From positions 84,377,517-84,441,516 of the forward strand of contig NC_134279.1 in NCBI RefSeq assembly GCF_949628215.1: a DNA stretch of 64,000 nucleotides, written 5' to 3'. The DNA comes from Phalacrocorax aristotelis. Lineage: Eukaryota > Chordata > Aves > Suliformes > Phalacrocoracidae. The notes below the pieces were generated by a model, which was not told where the DNA came from, did no database searches, and was given only the letters and a program-made list of their open reading frames with translations. Below are positions 1-16,250 of the stretch, one piece after another; position 1 is the stretch's first letter, and each line of letters starts with the position of its first letter. The position numbers were made by a program, and so were the translations under genes.

Positions 1-38
1 GGGCGGCGGGGGGTAGCAGGGGCCGGGGTGGCACTTAC

Positions 39-2801
39 CTGGCGTGCTCGCAGTCCACGCGCCCCTTGTAGCGCTCCAGAAAGTCCAGGGGCAGCGCGTG
101 GTCAGCCACCGCCCGGGCGATGAACTGCCCCAGCATCTGGGGACAGAGGGTCAGCACTCAGCCCCACTGTTCACCCATGGCCGTCAGGCACCCCCCAGCA
201 CAGCCATGGTTCCCCTGGCACATCCCTGTCCCCTCCAAGCATCCCCTGGCACAGCCATGTCCCCCCCGGCACAGTCATGTTCCCTCCAAGCATCCCCTGG
301 AACCACCATGGACCCCCCAGCACATCCCTGTCCCTGCCGAGCATCCTCCGGCACTGCCATGGTTCCCCTGGCACGTCCCTGTCCCCTCCGAGCATCCCCC
401 AGAGCAGCCATGGCCCCCCAGCACAGCCACGTCCCCTCCGAGCATCCCTCGGCACGGCGGCGTCCCCCCGTCGTGTCCCCGTCCCCACGCCTGCCAACAC
501 CTGGGGGGCCTCAGGGGTGTCAAGGATGAGGTCGGGCAGGTCCCGCAGCATCTTGTCGAAGGCCCAGGCAATGTCCTCGGGGGTGACGACGTGGCCCACC
601 AGGTCGGAGAGCAGGCGGGAGGTGAGCTCACGGTGGCTGGCCTTGCCCTCCAGTGCCAGGGCCACGGCCAGTGAGGGCACCGCGTGTCGCCGGCTGCCCA
701 GGTTCAGCCCCCGCAGCAGTTCCTGCGCCCAGCACGTCACCCCCTGCCACTCACCCCTGGGACCCCCAGCCTCTCCCCAGGGGTGACCTGGTGACCCACC
801 CAGGGACACCCCCCAGTCCCCCAGGGACCCCCCTTTCTCCCCGCTCCGCACCAGCCTGGCCCCCTGAAGGTCCCTGCCGCCACGGGAAGCCCAGCCCCTC
901 CCAAAGGACCCTTCCCCACCCCAGCCTGCCCTGTCCCTGAGGGTCCGCGTCACCATGGGGCCCCTGTCCCCTCTCACTGGGACACCCCCCACCCCCAGGG
1001 GACCCCCTTTCCCTCACCCTGTCCTGACCCCTACAAAGACCCCCACCACCAAGGGACACCCCCCCCCACAGGGGACCCTGCCCTTTCCCCAAGGGTCCCC
1101 ATCAGCAGTTGGTCCCCACCCCCTCCCTGAGGGACCCTTCCCCACCCCAGCCTGCCCCACCCCTGAGGGTCCAGGTCACCAAGGGGCCCCCGTCCTCTCC
1201 CCGAGGACCCTGTCCCACAGACCCCTGCCCCGACGCACCATGACCTCACTGGTGTCCCCATGCTCGAAGTACTCCAGCACCATGGGCTGCACGTTCTTCT
1301 CCAGCTCCCCCTCCTCCAGCTCGGGCACCACGGTGGCGTAGACAGTGTCCCCCTGCGGGGACGGGACGATGCCGCCCCTGCCCGCACCCCTGCCCGCAGT
1401 CGGCCGCCCCCAGCAGGGGCTCCCCGCGAGGGTGGGGGTCGGTGCAGGGCTGGGCGGGGGGCTGGGGCCATACCTGAGCCACCTCGTCGTAGTTGGGGTC
1501 ACGGGCATCAGGCTCCTGGTAACCGTAGACCACACCAGGGGCACCCCACACGCCCTTGCCCCCAGCACCACCTGCACCGGGCACGCACAGAGTGAGCGGG
1601 GGCTCGGCCACGGGGGGCGCCGAGACCCCCAGCAGGGCCCCGCCCAAGCGGGGACTAAGCCTGGGGCGCTGGGAGGGAGCCCAGCCCCAAGGGGAGCGGT
1701 GGGGTCATGCAGGGTCCCAGCCCCACAGAGGCCAATGGAGGGGTCCCAGCCCCACGGGGCCGCAGGGGGAGCCCTGCCCCAAGGCGCGGTCTCCCCTCAC
1801 CTTTCTTGGGCAGCCCGCGGCCCTTGCCCATGCGGGACCTGCGGTCGTGGGCCCTGCCCTTGGGGCTGCCGGGCTCGGGGCCGGGCTCGGCACCCTCGGA
1901 GAGGGACTCACGGGCCGAATCCCGGGAGGAGGTGCGCCGCAGCCGCCGCTTGGCCTTGGCCTTCAGCCGCGCCTCATGCAGCAGCTTCTCCTGGGGGGTC
2001 CAGGTGTGGGGACCCCCGGCCCCCAGCAGCTCCTCGTCCCCGTCCTCCTCCTCCGCGCCCGCCAGGCATGGGACCTGTGCGCCACCGGCACCATGATGTG
2101 ACGTGGAATCCCCTGGGACCCCCGTGGGACCTCACCATGTGCTGGTGGAACCCCCGTGGGACCCCCGCCATGCACCCCTGGCCTCCCCTGGGACCCCCAC
2201 GGGACCCCTGCCATGCGCCCCCAGCTTCCCATGGGACCCCCAAGAGCCCCCGGCCATGCACCCCTGGCCTCCCCTGGGACCCCCACGGGACCCCTGCCAT
2301 GCACCCCGGCTTCCCACAGAACCCCTCAAGCGATCCCCACCATGCACCCCTGGCCTCCCCCCAGGACCCCCAAGAGACCCCCCACTATGCATCCCCAGCC
2401 TCTCCCAGGATGCCCACGGGACCCCCACCATGCACCCCTGGCCTCCCCTACAACCCCCATGGGACACCACCACACACCCCTGGCATCTCCCAGGACGCCC
2501 ACCATGTGCCCCCAGCTTCTCCGGGGACCCCCATTGGATCTCCCCATGCACCCCTAACCTCCCCCAGGACCCCCCCCCGGGGCCCCCCCCAAGCCTCCTC
2601 CGGGACCCCCCACCCTACAGGGGATCCCCCCGCCCAGCTCACCCGCCCCGTTCCCACCGGTGCCGCCCCCACCCCGCGCACGTAGCACCGGCCCGGTCCC
2701 GGGGGCGGGGGGCGTCCGGTCCCGGTGCTCCCGGTGCCGTTACTTGCCGTGGCGAAGGGGGGACGCTCGACGGCGCCCAGCTCGGTGGCGGGGACGGCCA
2801 T
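39..2801 (-). CDS. PDCD4-like translation repressor (paralog of PDCD4), 5' part, runs off left edge
   Basis: Exons read on the minus strand: 1801-2074, 1474-1571, 1239-1352, 501-722 and 39-136, all in phase with canonical splice sites. The gene continues past the left edge, so the second MA3 domain is not seen. The protein has a basic stretch (RLKAKAKRRLRR), the near-invariant PDCD4 block DRRSRMGKGRGLPKKGG followed by GKGVWGAPG, then the first MA3 domain (from about EKNVQPMVLEYFEHGDTSEV to GQFIARAVADH). In PDCD4 the MA3 domains bind eIF4A and block cap-dependent translation. Differences from canonical PDCD4 across the whole protein argue for a paralog and not PDCD4 itself. The first coding exon is uncertain: an ATG at 2801 opens a short GC-rich exon, but its obvious donor (near 2742) does not give the right phase into 1801-2074. 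Family assignment is firm; paralog status rests on divergence plus synteny. Confidence 0.85.
175..475. repeat. Intronic degenerate minisatellite in the PDCD4-like gene
   Basis: Several imperfect copies of a roughly 50-60 bp C-rich unit containing CAGCCATG, GGCAC(A/G)TCCCTGTCCC and GAGCATCCCC. It lies in the intron between exons 39-136 and 501-722. Apparent ORFs here are products of the repeat. Confidence 0.7.
2098..2620. repeat. Intronic minisatellite in the PDCD4-like gene
   Basis: Roughly ten copies of a unit built around CCATGCACCCCTGGCCTCCC followed by CTGGGACCCCCACGGGACCC, with length variation between copies. It fills most of the first visible intron. All frames are open because the unit has few stops; no frame resembles a known protein. 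Confidence 0.8.
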
Positions 2802-3228
2802 GGCGGGCGGCACCGGGGCCGCACCGGGACCGGGACCGGGACCGGGAAGGGGCGCTCGGCTCAGCCCGACCCCGCCCCGCGGCGGAAGTGGCCGGGGGCG
2901 GCGGCATCATGGGAACCGTAGTCACACCGCGGGCTCCGGTAGCACTGGTACCCGCGACCCCTGTCCGGGCCGCCGGCGTTCGCCGGGGCCGCTGCCGAAC
3001 CTTGGCGACCCGGGTAGGGGTCGGGGGTACCGGGCAAAGCCCCCCCCACCGGGGACCGGGGCCGGTTCGACCGTGCTGCGGGCAGGAGCGGGTGCAGGCA
3101 GCAGCAGGCAGGACCCCCCCACCGGGGCTCGGGGTGCTCGGGGTCCAGCTCCCACCCGCAGCCGGGGACGGGGCGGGACGCCGGGACGCAGACAGACACG
3201 GGCACGGCGGCTCAGCTCCCGCAGCCGT
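2802..3228. other. Spacer between the PDCD4-like 5' end and the CCDC142 3' end
   Basis: GC-rich, CpG-rich sequence of about 430 bp. It must contain the PDCD4-like promoter and the end of the CCDC142 transcript. I see no TATA box or coding exon here. Confidence 0.5.
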
Positions 3229-3234
3229 TTTATT
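3229..3234 (-). terminator. Polyadenylation signal of CCDC142
   Basis: AATAAA on the minus strand, about 20 bases beyond the CCDC142 stop codon. This implies an unusually short 3' UTR. Confidence 0.75.
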
Positions 3235-3254
3235 GCCGCCGCCGTCGCGCGTGG

Positions 3255-6200
3255 TCAGGCCTCGGGGCCGTTGCCGATGCAGGGCAGGCCGGGAACGCGC
3301 CAGCGTCGCGCCCGGTGCAGCCGCAGCGACAGCCACTGCTGCTGGTTGCCCGAGAGGTAGGACTCGGGGACGCCGCCCCGCAACCGCGACGGCACCTCAG
3401 CACCGGGGGCAGACGGGGGGGTCCCCGCCGCCGGCGGCACCTCCAGGGTCTCCAGGCCGTGCAGGCTGCCCGGCTCCTGCGCCTGGGCACCGTTGTCCGA
3501 GCCTGGCCAGAGAGGAAGGACGGGAGTCAGCGGGCGGCGAGAGCCCGGCCGCGACCCTCACGCCAACGCAGACCACCGTGAAAGGCGGCTCTTGCCCACA
3601 CCCCACCACGGCCGTCGGGCCCGGGATGGGCACAGCCCATGGGGCAGCCGAGCCGAGCGCCCACCCCGCGTCCACCCCCAGCTCACAGCATCGTCGCAGG
3701 GAGTGCCAGGGCCGGGGGGACACGCCGGCCGCCCCGCCGGGCTGCTGCAGGAGGCAGAGGATGGCCCCGTCCATCTGCTGGAAGACGCGCAGGGAGAGCA
3801 GGGACTGCCGGGTCTCGGGGGCCAGCCCGTAGCGCTCCGAGCCCAGCAGCTCCCGCACCAGCTCGAAGTCCTGCCGCAGCTGCAAGGCTCCCTGCAGGCT
3901 GGGGGGCACCGGCGGCGCTCAGCCCGGCCGCCCTGGCACTGCCTGCGCCGCCCCGGCCCCGCCGCTGCCGCTCACTACCTGAACTTGATCCTCTGGGCCA
4001 GGATGTGGTCCATCCATGCTTCCAGGAAGGCCGTGGTCACCCGGGCCAGGGCGGGCGCCTGGGCGTCCCGGGGCAGAAGCTGGGCGCCCTGCAGCACCTG
4101 GCCCAGCACTGCCTGGGCCGCTGCCGCCGCGTACGCGCTGGGGGAACTGGGCAGGTCTGTGGGGTGAGGGGGGGGGACACCTGCTGAGCCCTGCCCGTGG
4201 CCCTGCCTGCAGCCCTGCCCGGCGCCAAGGCACCCCGACCCACCGGTGCGGAGGCCGACCCTCCAGTGCTTGCCCAGCGGCATGGTCTGGTCGAAGATCT
4301 CTGCCGACATCCGCTTGCAGTTGGCGGAGAACATCTTCAGCACATCCCCCGAGAAGAGCTGGGGGGCAGAGCGAGGGAGCCGGGGTGGAAGGGCGGCCCC
4401 ACGGCACCCTGTGGGTCCATCCCCAGCACAGCATGGCTCCCAGCGGCCCCCCCGCGCAGTCGGGCCATACCTGGATGCTGGCAGCCATGGAGCGGATCTG
4501 CTGGCACAGCTGGTGCTGCTGGCGGGACAGCGGGGCAGGGGGCAGTGGCGGGGGGGCGTCCCCAGGCTCCGGGAAGGTCCCGCTCACCAGCACCACCAGT
4601 CTGTCTGTCTCCGACTTCAGCAGCTGGAGGGAAGAGGGGTGAGAGGAGTCCTGCCCGGGGCAAGCCCCACCGCCAGCCCCACACATCAGCTCGGTCCCAT
4701 GGTTACCTGCAGGTCCCCCTGGGTGACGAGCAGGAACTGGGGCAGGGCCCAGGCCGCCAGGTACCGGCAGGCTCTGCCCATGAGCCAGGAGCAGGCAGCC
4801 TGCGCCGTGGCCAGGCAGCGGCCCAGCACCTGCAGGCGCAGGCAGGGCGAGCCAGGGGGGCGGCCTGGGGGACACAGGGTTGGGGGGTGTCACAGGGGCT
4901 GCGGGGGCAGCGGCACCCGGCGGGCGGGGGCCAGCCCAGAGGGGACCCCCGGGATGCCCATGCCCCAGAGCCCCACTCACCGGGCGGGCAGGCAGGCAGG
5001 GACCGCAGGCAGCACAGGGCGAAGGTCAGCGCCGGGTAGAGCCGCTGCAGGCATTGCGCCGTCCTGCTCCTCACCGGCCCTGCCGCCGGCGCCGCCTCCC
5101 CCGAGCACTTGTCGGACAGACCCGAGCCCAGGGCGCGGGCGAAGTCTGCAGGGGGGCACCAGTCAGCTGCCCCGCGCCAGCCTCCCACCGGCACCCCGCA
5201 CCCCACGCCAGCCTCCTGCCAGCACCCCGCACCCCACATCCCGCACCTCTTTCCCAGCTCCGGAGCACACCCCAGCACAGCAGGCGCAGGCAGAGCTGCC
5301 CCAGCTCCTCCTTGCACTCCCGGGGGACGCGGGCTGCGGGGAGATGGCGCATGAGGGCCAGTGCACCACGTGCAGCACCGGAGTCACCCCGGGGAGCCAC
5401 CCCAACGCCCCCTGCCCCGGCCCCCACCTACCCTGGGTGAGAGCGTGGCTCAGCTCCCGCGCGGCAGCTGCGGCCGTGCCCGCCCTGCAGTGCAGCAGCC
5501 CCAGGCGGTGCCCCAGCGCCATGCCGGTGGCCCCCCAGAAGAGCGCGCGGTACTGGGCGTGCAGGGCCTCGGCCGCCGGGGCGCGGGAGGCGTCCAGCCA
5601 CCGCACTGACTTCCAGCCGGGAGAGCTTGGCCCCGTGGCTGTGCCTCGGCTGCCCGCTGGCAGCTCCAGGGACTTGGGGCCCTCTGCCGCCGCTGGCTTC
5701 TGCTTGGGCCCATAGAGGACATGGTGCCAGAGGCTGTCGGCGGAGGCCACCAGCACCCCCAGGCTGAGGCCCATCAGCTCCTCATCCTCCCTGCACAGCG
5801 CCTGCAGCTCCCCAGCGAGGCCCAGCGGCTCCTCCCGTCCGGAGGGTTCCGCATCTGCCGCCACGGCGCCGTGCTCCGGGGGCCAAGGCACCTTGGTGTC
5901 CTCCCAGCAGACATGTTCTGCTCCACCGCCCCCGTCCCACGGCTGCAGGAGGGGCTGGAGCCGCTCAGCCGTCAGCCGGCCCCGCTCGGCTGCCAGTATC
6001 CCCAGCACCCTGGCCGCAGGGAAGGCGTGGGAATGGTCCCCAGTGGTCCCGGGGCGGCTGGCGGTGCCGGCGGGCAGGCAGGCAGCGATGCCCAGCTCCA
6101 AAGCCAGGTCACCCACGACCTGGTTGTAGATCTCCAGGCCCTGGAAGAGGTCGGAGAGCAGCGCCGGTGGTGGGGCGGCGGCAGGGCCAGCCCGTGCCAG

Positions 6201-6836
6201 GGCCCGCAGCCGCGCCTCGGCGTGGCGCTCGGCCAGCCGCGTGGCGTGCAGCGCCAGCAGCAGCAGCGCCCGCCGCATGTGTGCCACCGACTCGTGCCGG
6301 CGCAGCAGCAGCGGCCGCAGCCACGGGTCGCCGCGCATCCGCCGCTGCAGCCCGCTCCAGTGGCCGGCGTGTGTCCGCAGCTCCTGGCAGAGCCCCTGCA
6401 GCGGCGGGGCGGCCACCGCCTCCCCCGCCGGCGACTCCGGCCGCTCCACCAACGCCAGGAGCCGGCGGAGGAAGTCGGAGGAGGCCTTCAGGCGGCGGCT
6501 GTAGTCGCGGGCGAGGCGGAGGTGGTGGCGGTGCTGCAGCAAGGCGTGCAGGGCGGCGCCACGCTCAGCCACGCGTGGGTGCACCGGGTGGTGGGAGAAG
6601 GCAGCGGCGCCATCGCCGGGCTGGGGCTGCACGCGGCCCCGGAAGGTCTCGGTGCGGGGGTCCTCCCAGACGCAGAGGCAGCGGCGCAGCCCCGGGAAGG
6701 CCTGCTCCAGCGCGGCCAGGAGGGCTGGTGCCTCCTCCTCCTCCTCGTCGTCCCTGTCGTCGCCGCCGTCGCCGTGCTGGCGGGGCCGCGAGGGCAGCAG
6801 GCGCCGCAGGCCGGGGCTGACGCAGCTGCGCAGCAT
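3255..6836 (-). CDS. CCDC142: CCDC142, coiled-coil domain containing 142
   Basis: Nine exons read on the minus strand: 5432-6836, 5247-5333, 4981-5145, 4707-4864, 4471-4623, 4244-4358, 3979-4156, 3687-3898, 3255-3502. They join in phase to about 906 codons, ending in GLPCIGNGPEA and stop. Recognisable segments are the large first exon (MLRSCVSPGLRRLLPS, an acidic DDRDDEEEEE run, LFQGLEIYNQVVGDLALELG) and the conserved C-terminal part (MFSANCKRMSAEIFDQTMP, MDHILAQRIKFSLQGALQLR, FQQMDGAILCLLQQP). The molecular function of this family is poorly known. Placement beside TTC31 in divergent orientation matches human 2p13.1. ATG at 6836 is the simplest start, but an open stretch runs a little further 5' and noncoding or coding 5' exons may exist (see the entry at 6995-7522). 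Confidence 0.92.
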
Positions 6837-6994
6837 GGCCTCCGCCTTCTGCAGGGAGCGGGCCAGGCCCCCCAGGGAGCTGCTGCCCGCGGTGGGGGGA
6901 CCCTCGGTGCAGGGCGGTGGGGGGGGCGCAGCCCCCGCCCACAGCCACCCCAGCGCTGCGCCGGGCCCCCCTGGGCCAGGCCAGCGCCCCTCAC

Positions 6995-7522
6995 CTGGCT
7001 GGGCGGGCTCTGCACGGGCAGCCCGGTCCCCCGGGGCGGGTAGGGCCGTCGGGAGGAGGAGGAGGAGGCCGCTCAGACCGGCGCCATCGCCGGTACCGAC
7101 CTGCGAGGGACGGCGGGGAGGGTCAGTGACCCCGGGGCGGGAGCGGGGCTACCGCGGGGGCGGGGCTACCGGTGAGGGGGCGGGACCACAGGTGATGAGC
7201 GGGGTTATCGGCGAGCGCGCAGAGCTACAGGCGAGGGACAGCTACACGTGAGGGGGAGGAGCTAAAGGCGAGGGGGGCGTGTCCCGGGAAGCTACCCCGC
7301 CCCTCGCCACGGCGGAGCCACCCCGCCGCCTCAAACCACGCCCCCTCCGGTGGGGGGCCGTTATCGAGGCGAGGCCTCTCAGGCCCTAGGCCTGGCTGTG
7401 ACCCCGGGCTGAGGACGGCGGCGTCGCCTCCCGCGGGTCGCGTTCCCTCTCTCCCCGCCTGTTCGGGGCCTCACCTGCAGGCAGGGCTCCCCGCCGCACC
7501 GCTCGGGGCCGCCGTCCTCCAT
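6995..7522 (-). other. Possible 5' exons of CCDC142
   Basis: On the minus strand an ATG at 7522 opens a 48-base exon (MEDGGPERCGGEPCLQ) ending in a good donor, CAG then GTGAGG, at 7475. A second exon, 7100-6995, follows a CGCAG acceptor and ends in a CAG/GTGAGG donor. Together they are open, but the phase into the 6836 exon does not work with the acceptors I can see. They may be untranslated, may use another acceptor, or may belong to an alternative transcript. Confidence 0.4.
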
Positions 7523-7855
7523 GCTGGGCCGTCCTCGAGGGTGGTGGGAGGAAATAGGTTTAGGCCGCGCCCGCGCTAATCCGGCGGAGCGGGCACGGCT
7601 GACCCGCCGGGAGGGCTGGTGCTGCGGTGCCCGGTGGAGGTGGGGAGGGGGCTGAGCGGCGGGAGGCGGCAGGGCAGGCGGGCACGGCGGGAGAGGGCGC
7701 GGAGCCCTGGCCCTACTCGGTGGGGGCCTCGCGGGCTGCCGTCCTGCCCACACACAACATGGCGGCCGGGCAGCCTCAGCCGGCGCCGTGACCCGCTTCC
7801 GGTCCGCCCCCGTGCCCTACTTCCGGCGCCTCCGGTGGCAGCGGCGGATCGGGCG
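7130..7855. promoter_or_regulatory. Divergent CpG-island promoter of CCDC142 and TTC31
   Basis: Very CpG-rich, with several GGGGCGGGGCTACC (GC-box) copies at 7135-7180. A YY1-type site, AACATGGCGG, lies near 7756. Two ETS-type CTTCCGG cores lie near 7796 and 7820, just upstream of the TTC31 ATG. No TATA box. This is typical of a housekeeping bidirectional promoter serving CCDC142 on the minus strand and TTC31 on the plus strand. Confidence 0.7.
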
Positions 7856-12580
<4,725 letters not shown>

Positions 12581-13079
12581 CCAGGGGCTCTCCTCAGCTT
12601 AACGGCAGCGGAGCCTGACCCCGTATGGTGCGGCATCGCCCTCCAGCACCGCTGGCACGCCGCGGAGAAGCTGCGCCCTCGGCGTGGCCCTGTTCCTGCG
12701 GACGCTGCAATGGGGTGTCCCGGCCCCCTGCCTGGCCCTGGGGCACCCGCCCCAGGCTGCCTTCTCCTGGGCTGGGGGGGCCCCTGCTCCCCCGGGGGGC
12801 TGTGCAGGGGCCCCTGCTTTCGCCCTGCCTGTGCCTTTTCCCTCTGCAGGCAGCAGGACCTGCCCTGCTCCGGGTGCCTCTGTGGGTAGGGGTCCCCCCT
12901 CTGGGTGCCTCTCCTGGCTGTGCCGCCAGGGGCTGCCTAGGGCCACGGGCTGTGCCGCTGCCCCCCAGCTGACCTGCTGAGGCCTGTGCCCCCCCTGGAG
13001 CACCAGGGCAGGGCTGTGCCATGGGGGGCTGACGGTTACCCCCGCTCCTTCAGGGATTTGTACTGGAGTCGGGGTTCTT

Positions 13080-13085
13080 AATAAA
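13080..13085 (+). terminator. Polyadenylation signal of TTC31
   Basis: AATAAA in the context CTTAATAAAGCTG, about 500 bases after the stop at 12580. The interval 12581-13079 is the likely 3' UTR. Confidence 0.75.
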
Positions 13086-13828
13086 GCTGAGATCTAGTGG
13101 TGGCTGTTTGTCCTTCCCTCCCCCTCCCTGCCACCTCCCCTTGTCGGTGAAGGTGCTCTTTTTCCCCACCCGTGACTCTGGTTTTGTCTCTGCTGCCCCC
13201 TCTGGGGCCATGGCAGCCCCCCCCAGATCCCCGTGCCCACCTTTGGCTCCTGCGGTGCTCCTGGCTCTTTTCCCACCTTCCCCACCCTGCGCCTGGACCC
13301 CCACGGCCCCTGCCCGCCGTGTGTCCGGTTCCCCCTGCCGCTCCGGGCTGCCCAACCCCTTTCCAAGCAGCCGGTGGCGTCCGGTGCCGCCCGCGCAGGC
13401 CCACCGGCGGCCAGGAGGGGGCGCACTCGCCACGCGCGGCGGCTCCGGTGGCCGGATCGGGCCCCCCCGCTCCGGTGCTCCGGGGCCTCCCCGGCGGCGG
13501 GTACCACAGACCCAGCACCGGCTGTACAGCAACGCTGCGGCAGCCCCCGGTGCGAACCCCCAACCCTGCCTCCGGGCCACGTCCCGCCCCCTCTGCACCC
13601 GCCGACCCTCCCCACGGGGCGTGGGGAAGGACCTGGGGGGGGACGGGTCTGCCCGGAGCGGGGGACGCCCCGGCCGGGGGCTGCCTTAACCCGGGTAGTA
13701 ACGGGGACCCCCGGCTCCCGCGGTCCGTCCTGGGGTCCCCGGCCGCGGCGGGGGGCAGGAGCCGGGGGGCCGCAGCAGCCCCCGCCCCGCTGTACTGCCA
13801 TTTGCTGGTGGCGGGGCCGTGGCAGGCA

Positions 13829-14000
13829 GGCCATCAAGTAGAATTTGATTAATATGCAAATAGGCAACAGGGAGAAGGAGCGCGGGAGACAGCAAGTAAT
13901 TAATCACTAGTTAAAAGAAATTAATACCAACAGCAGAGGTTGTCAGGAAGCAGCAGTCGAGTTAATCATCCAGAAAATTGGAAGAGGAAAAAGACAAGTG
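13829..14000. promoter_or_regulatory. Candidate enhancer: octamer plus homeodomain sites
   Basis: An AT-rich island inside sequence that is otherwise about 70% GC. It holds a perfect POU octamer ATGCAAAT at 13854-13861, TTGATTAATATG just before it, TAATTAAT at 13897-13904, and further TTAAT cores near 13911-13925 and 13961. It lies 3' of LBX2 and TTC31. Base composition and site density suggest a conserved noncoding enhancer; conservation itself cannot be seen here. Confidence 0.5.
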
Positions 14001-16044
14001 TGCTCAGGGAGGGGAGAAGTGGGGGGCTGAGCCTGCCCGAGCCCCCCGGCACCAGTGCCCGCCGCTGCCCCGAGACCCCGGTGATGGGCACGGCCTGTCC
14101 TGGGGCCTCCCCAAGGCCATCGAGCCGGGGCAAACCCCTGCAGGAGCCCATCCCCTCTGGGAATGGGTGGGTGGTCCCTGGGGAACCGCGGTGGGTGATG
14201 GCTGGGGGAGCCACGGGGCTGCCGAGAATGCTGGGTGGGTGCTCCCACGCCTGCGCCTGGCACCTCGCAGCCCTGAGAACAGGTCGCTGCTCAAGCCGTG
14301 TCCTCGGCTGCCTGTGCCCATGATGGGACATGCGTGTCCACTGCCGTGTGCACCGCTGGCAGCATGTGCCCGGTCACAGCTGTGCCCACAGCAGTACGTG
14401 CACACCCTTCTCCTACGTCTGCATGTCCCAGTGTCTGTCCTTGCACATGTGTCCACGTGTCCCCCGTGCTGTGGCCATGCCGGCGCTGTGGCTGTGCCAG
14501 TGGTGTGGGCGGGCTGGCTGTGCCTGCGGCGGTGCTGGTGGGCCTCGCTGTGTGGCCGCGCGGCGCAGTGGGAACCGGCAAGGCACAGGGCTGGCGGTGG
14601 CAGCGTGCCCAGCGCCTGCACCATCTCCTGCAGCAACACCTCCCGCGGGGCGGCCGGGGGTGACGCCAGACACTGCCTGGCCTGGCCAAGGCTTCCGCCC
14701 ACGATTAGCTGTCCCGGGGGAGGCTGGCACGGGTGGCTGACATGGGGCAGGAGGGGGTAGCAGCCCAGAGGCCACGGCGAGGGCGCTGTGCAGGGGAACT
14801 CAGTATCCCCCAGCCACCCTGAACTGAGAGGGGATGGAGGCGTCTGGGGGTGCTGGGACCAGCTCACACTGCAGGGATGGGATGAGAACCTGGGGGTCTG
14901 AGCCCCCTCCTCCGATCCAGCTCACCCATCCCTGCCCCACGCTGCCCACATGGCCTGTGGGTGCGGGGCTGAGGCCGTGGGGTCCCGACTGCACTGGGGG
15001 AGAGGGGTCTGGCAGGGCTGGGTTGGGGCCTGGCTCTGAATCCCGCGGTGGGGGCTGAGGCAGCAGCCGGGGACGTGGAGTCAGGTCACCCCATGGCACA
15101 GAGGTGTGATCCCGCCAGCCATGCACCTCGTCTCAGCCTGATGGGAAAAAGCCAGAGCCATGAGCTCATCTCCGGGGCTGGCCCCATCCGCCCCCGCGCA
15201 GGCACGCGCCAGCCTGGGCACACACACATGTACAGCGCTCACGCGTGGGCCTGTGCACGGGAGTGCATATGTGTGCGCTGCGGTGCTCGCTGCTGGTGCC
15301 CCTGGGTGCAGCCAGGCTGGCGGCCCCACGCTCAGCTCTGCCGCGGGCACTGGGGCCATCGCCCAGCGCTGGCTCTGCCAGGGCTGGGCTGGGGGGGACA
15401 CGGCTGGGGGGTGACAGGGCTCTGGGGGAGACACGGCTGTGGGGTGACGCAGAGGCCATCACAGACACCCTCGCCTGCAGCAGAAGCATGTTTTTATCCC
15501 ACTGCTGTGGCTGGGCTGTGGGGCCACTGGGGGCTGCTGGGGTCAAATGGGGGACTGCTGGCCCGGGGCTGGGGCTGAGCCTGCCCTTTGTGGGGTGCGG
15601 GGTCACGGCCGGGGAGTCGCCTGCTGGGATTCTGTGTGCAATCCCCTCCCCACTGAGTGTGTAAACCCCACCGCCGGGTGTGCAGTCCCTCCCCCAGAGT
15701 GGGTGGGGGCTGGGCTGGGGGTTTCTGAGCCCGGGGGTGCCGGTGCGCGGTAGCCCCGGGGGGGTGTGTCCCAGCTACTGGGGAGAGGGAGGCAGGGTGA
15801 GGCCCCCGGGATCCACCCCCCCATCTCTTGCCCCTGCTGGGGGGGGTGTGTCTGTCCCTGCCTGTGGGGTCTCTGCACCAGCGGGCAGGGCGGTCCATGC
15901 CCCGCCATGCCCCGCACCCCGTTATGCGGTAGGGGCTCGCGGCCCCGGGGCTGCCGGGCAGGGCGGGCGGGGGGGGGGGGGGAGCCTCGGTGCGCAGCAG
16001 CCGCAGCCGCGCATGCCCCACGCGTGTCGGCCCCGGCCCACTCC

Positions 16045-16250
16045 TACCTGTCAAATTAAAAGCAATTCCCCCCGGGGGATGCTCAAAGGCACTTTCAGGC
16101 TAAATCTCATTTCTCCCCCTCCCCCCTCAGGCGGGCGGCTGCGGCGCGGGGGGAGGGGTGGGACAATGCAATTAAAACCGGATAAAATACCGGGGGGGGG
16201 GTGCGGCTCTGCCTTCGGAACTTCGCGCCGCCGTAATTAGATCAGCGCGG
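16045..16250. promoter_or_regulatory. Candidate enhancer near LBX2
   Basis: An AT-rich island with CCTGTCAAATTAAAAGCAATT at its start (MEIS/TGIF-type TGTCA next to AATTAA), CTCAAAGG, GCAATTAAAACC and CCGTAATTAGATC (16230-16242). It lies about 1 kb beyond the LBX2 polyadenylation signal. It is inferred to be regulatory from composition and motif clustering only. Confidence 0.4.

Noticed and set aside
13094-13867. Open frames of 180-260 codons on both strands after TTC31
   Set aside because: Composition is Pro/Arg/Gly-rich in every frame, and there are no introns, no family match and no start context.
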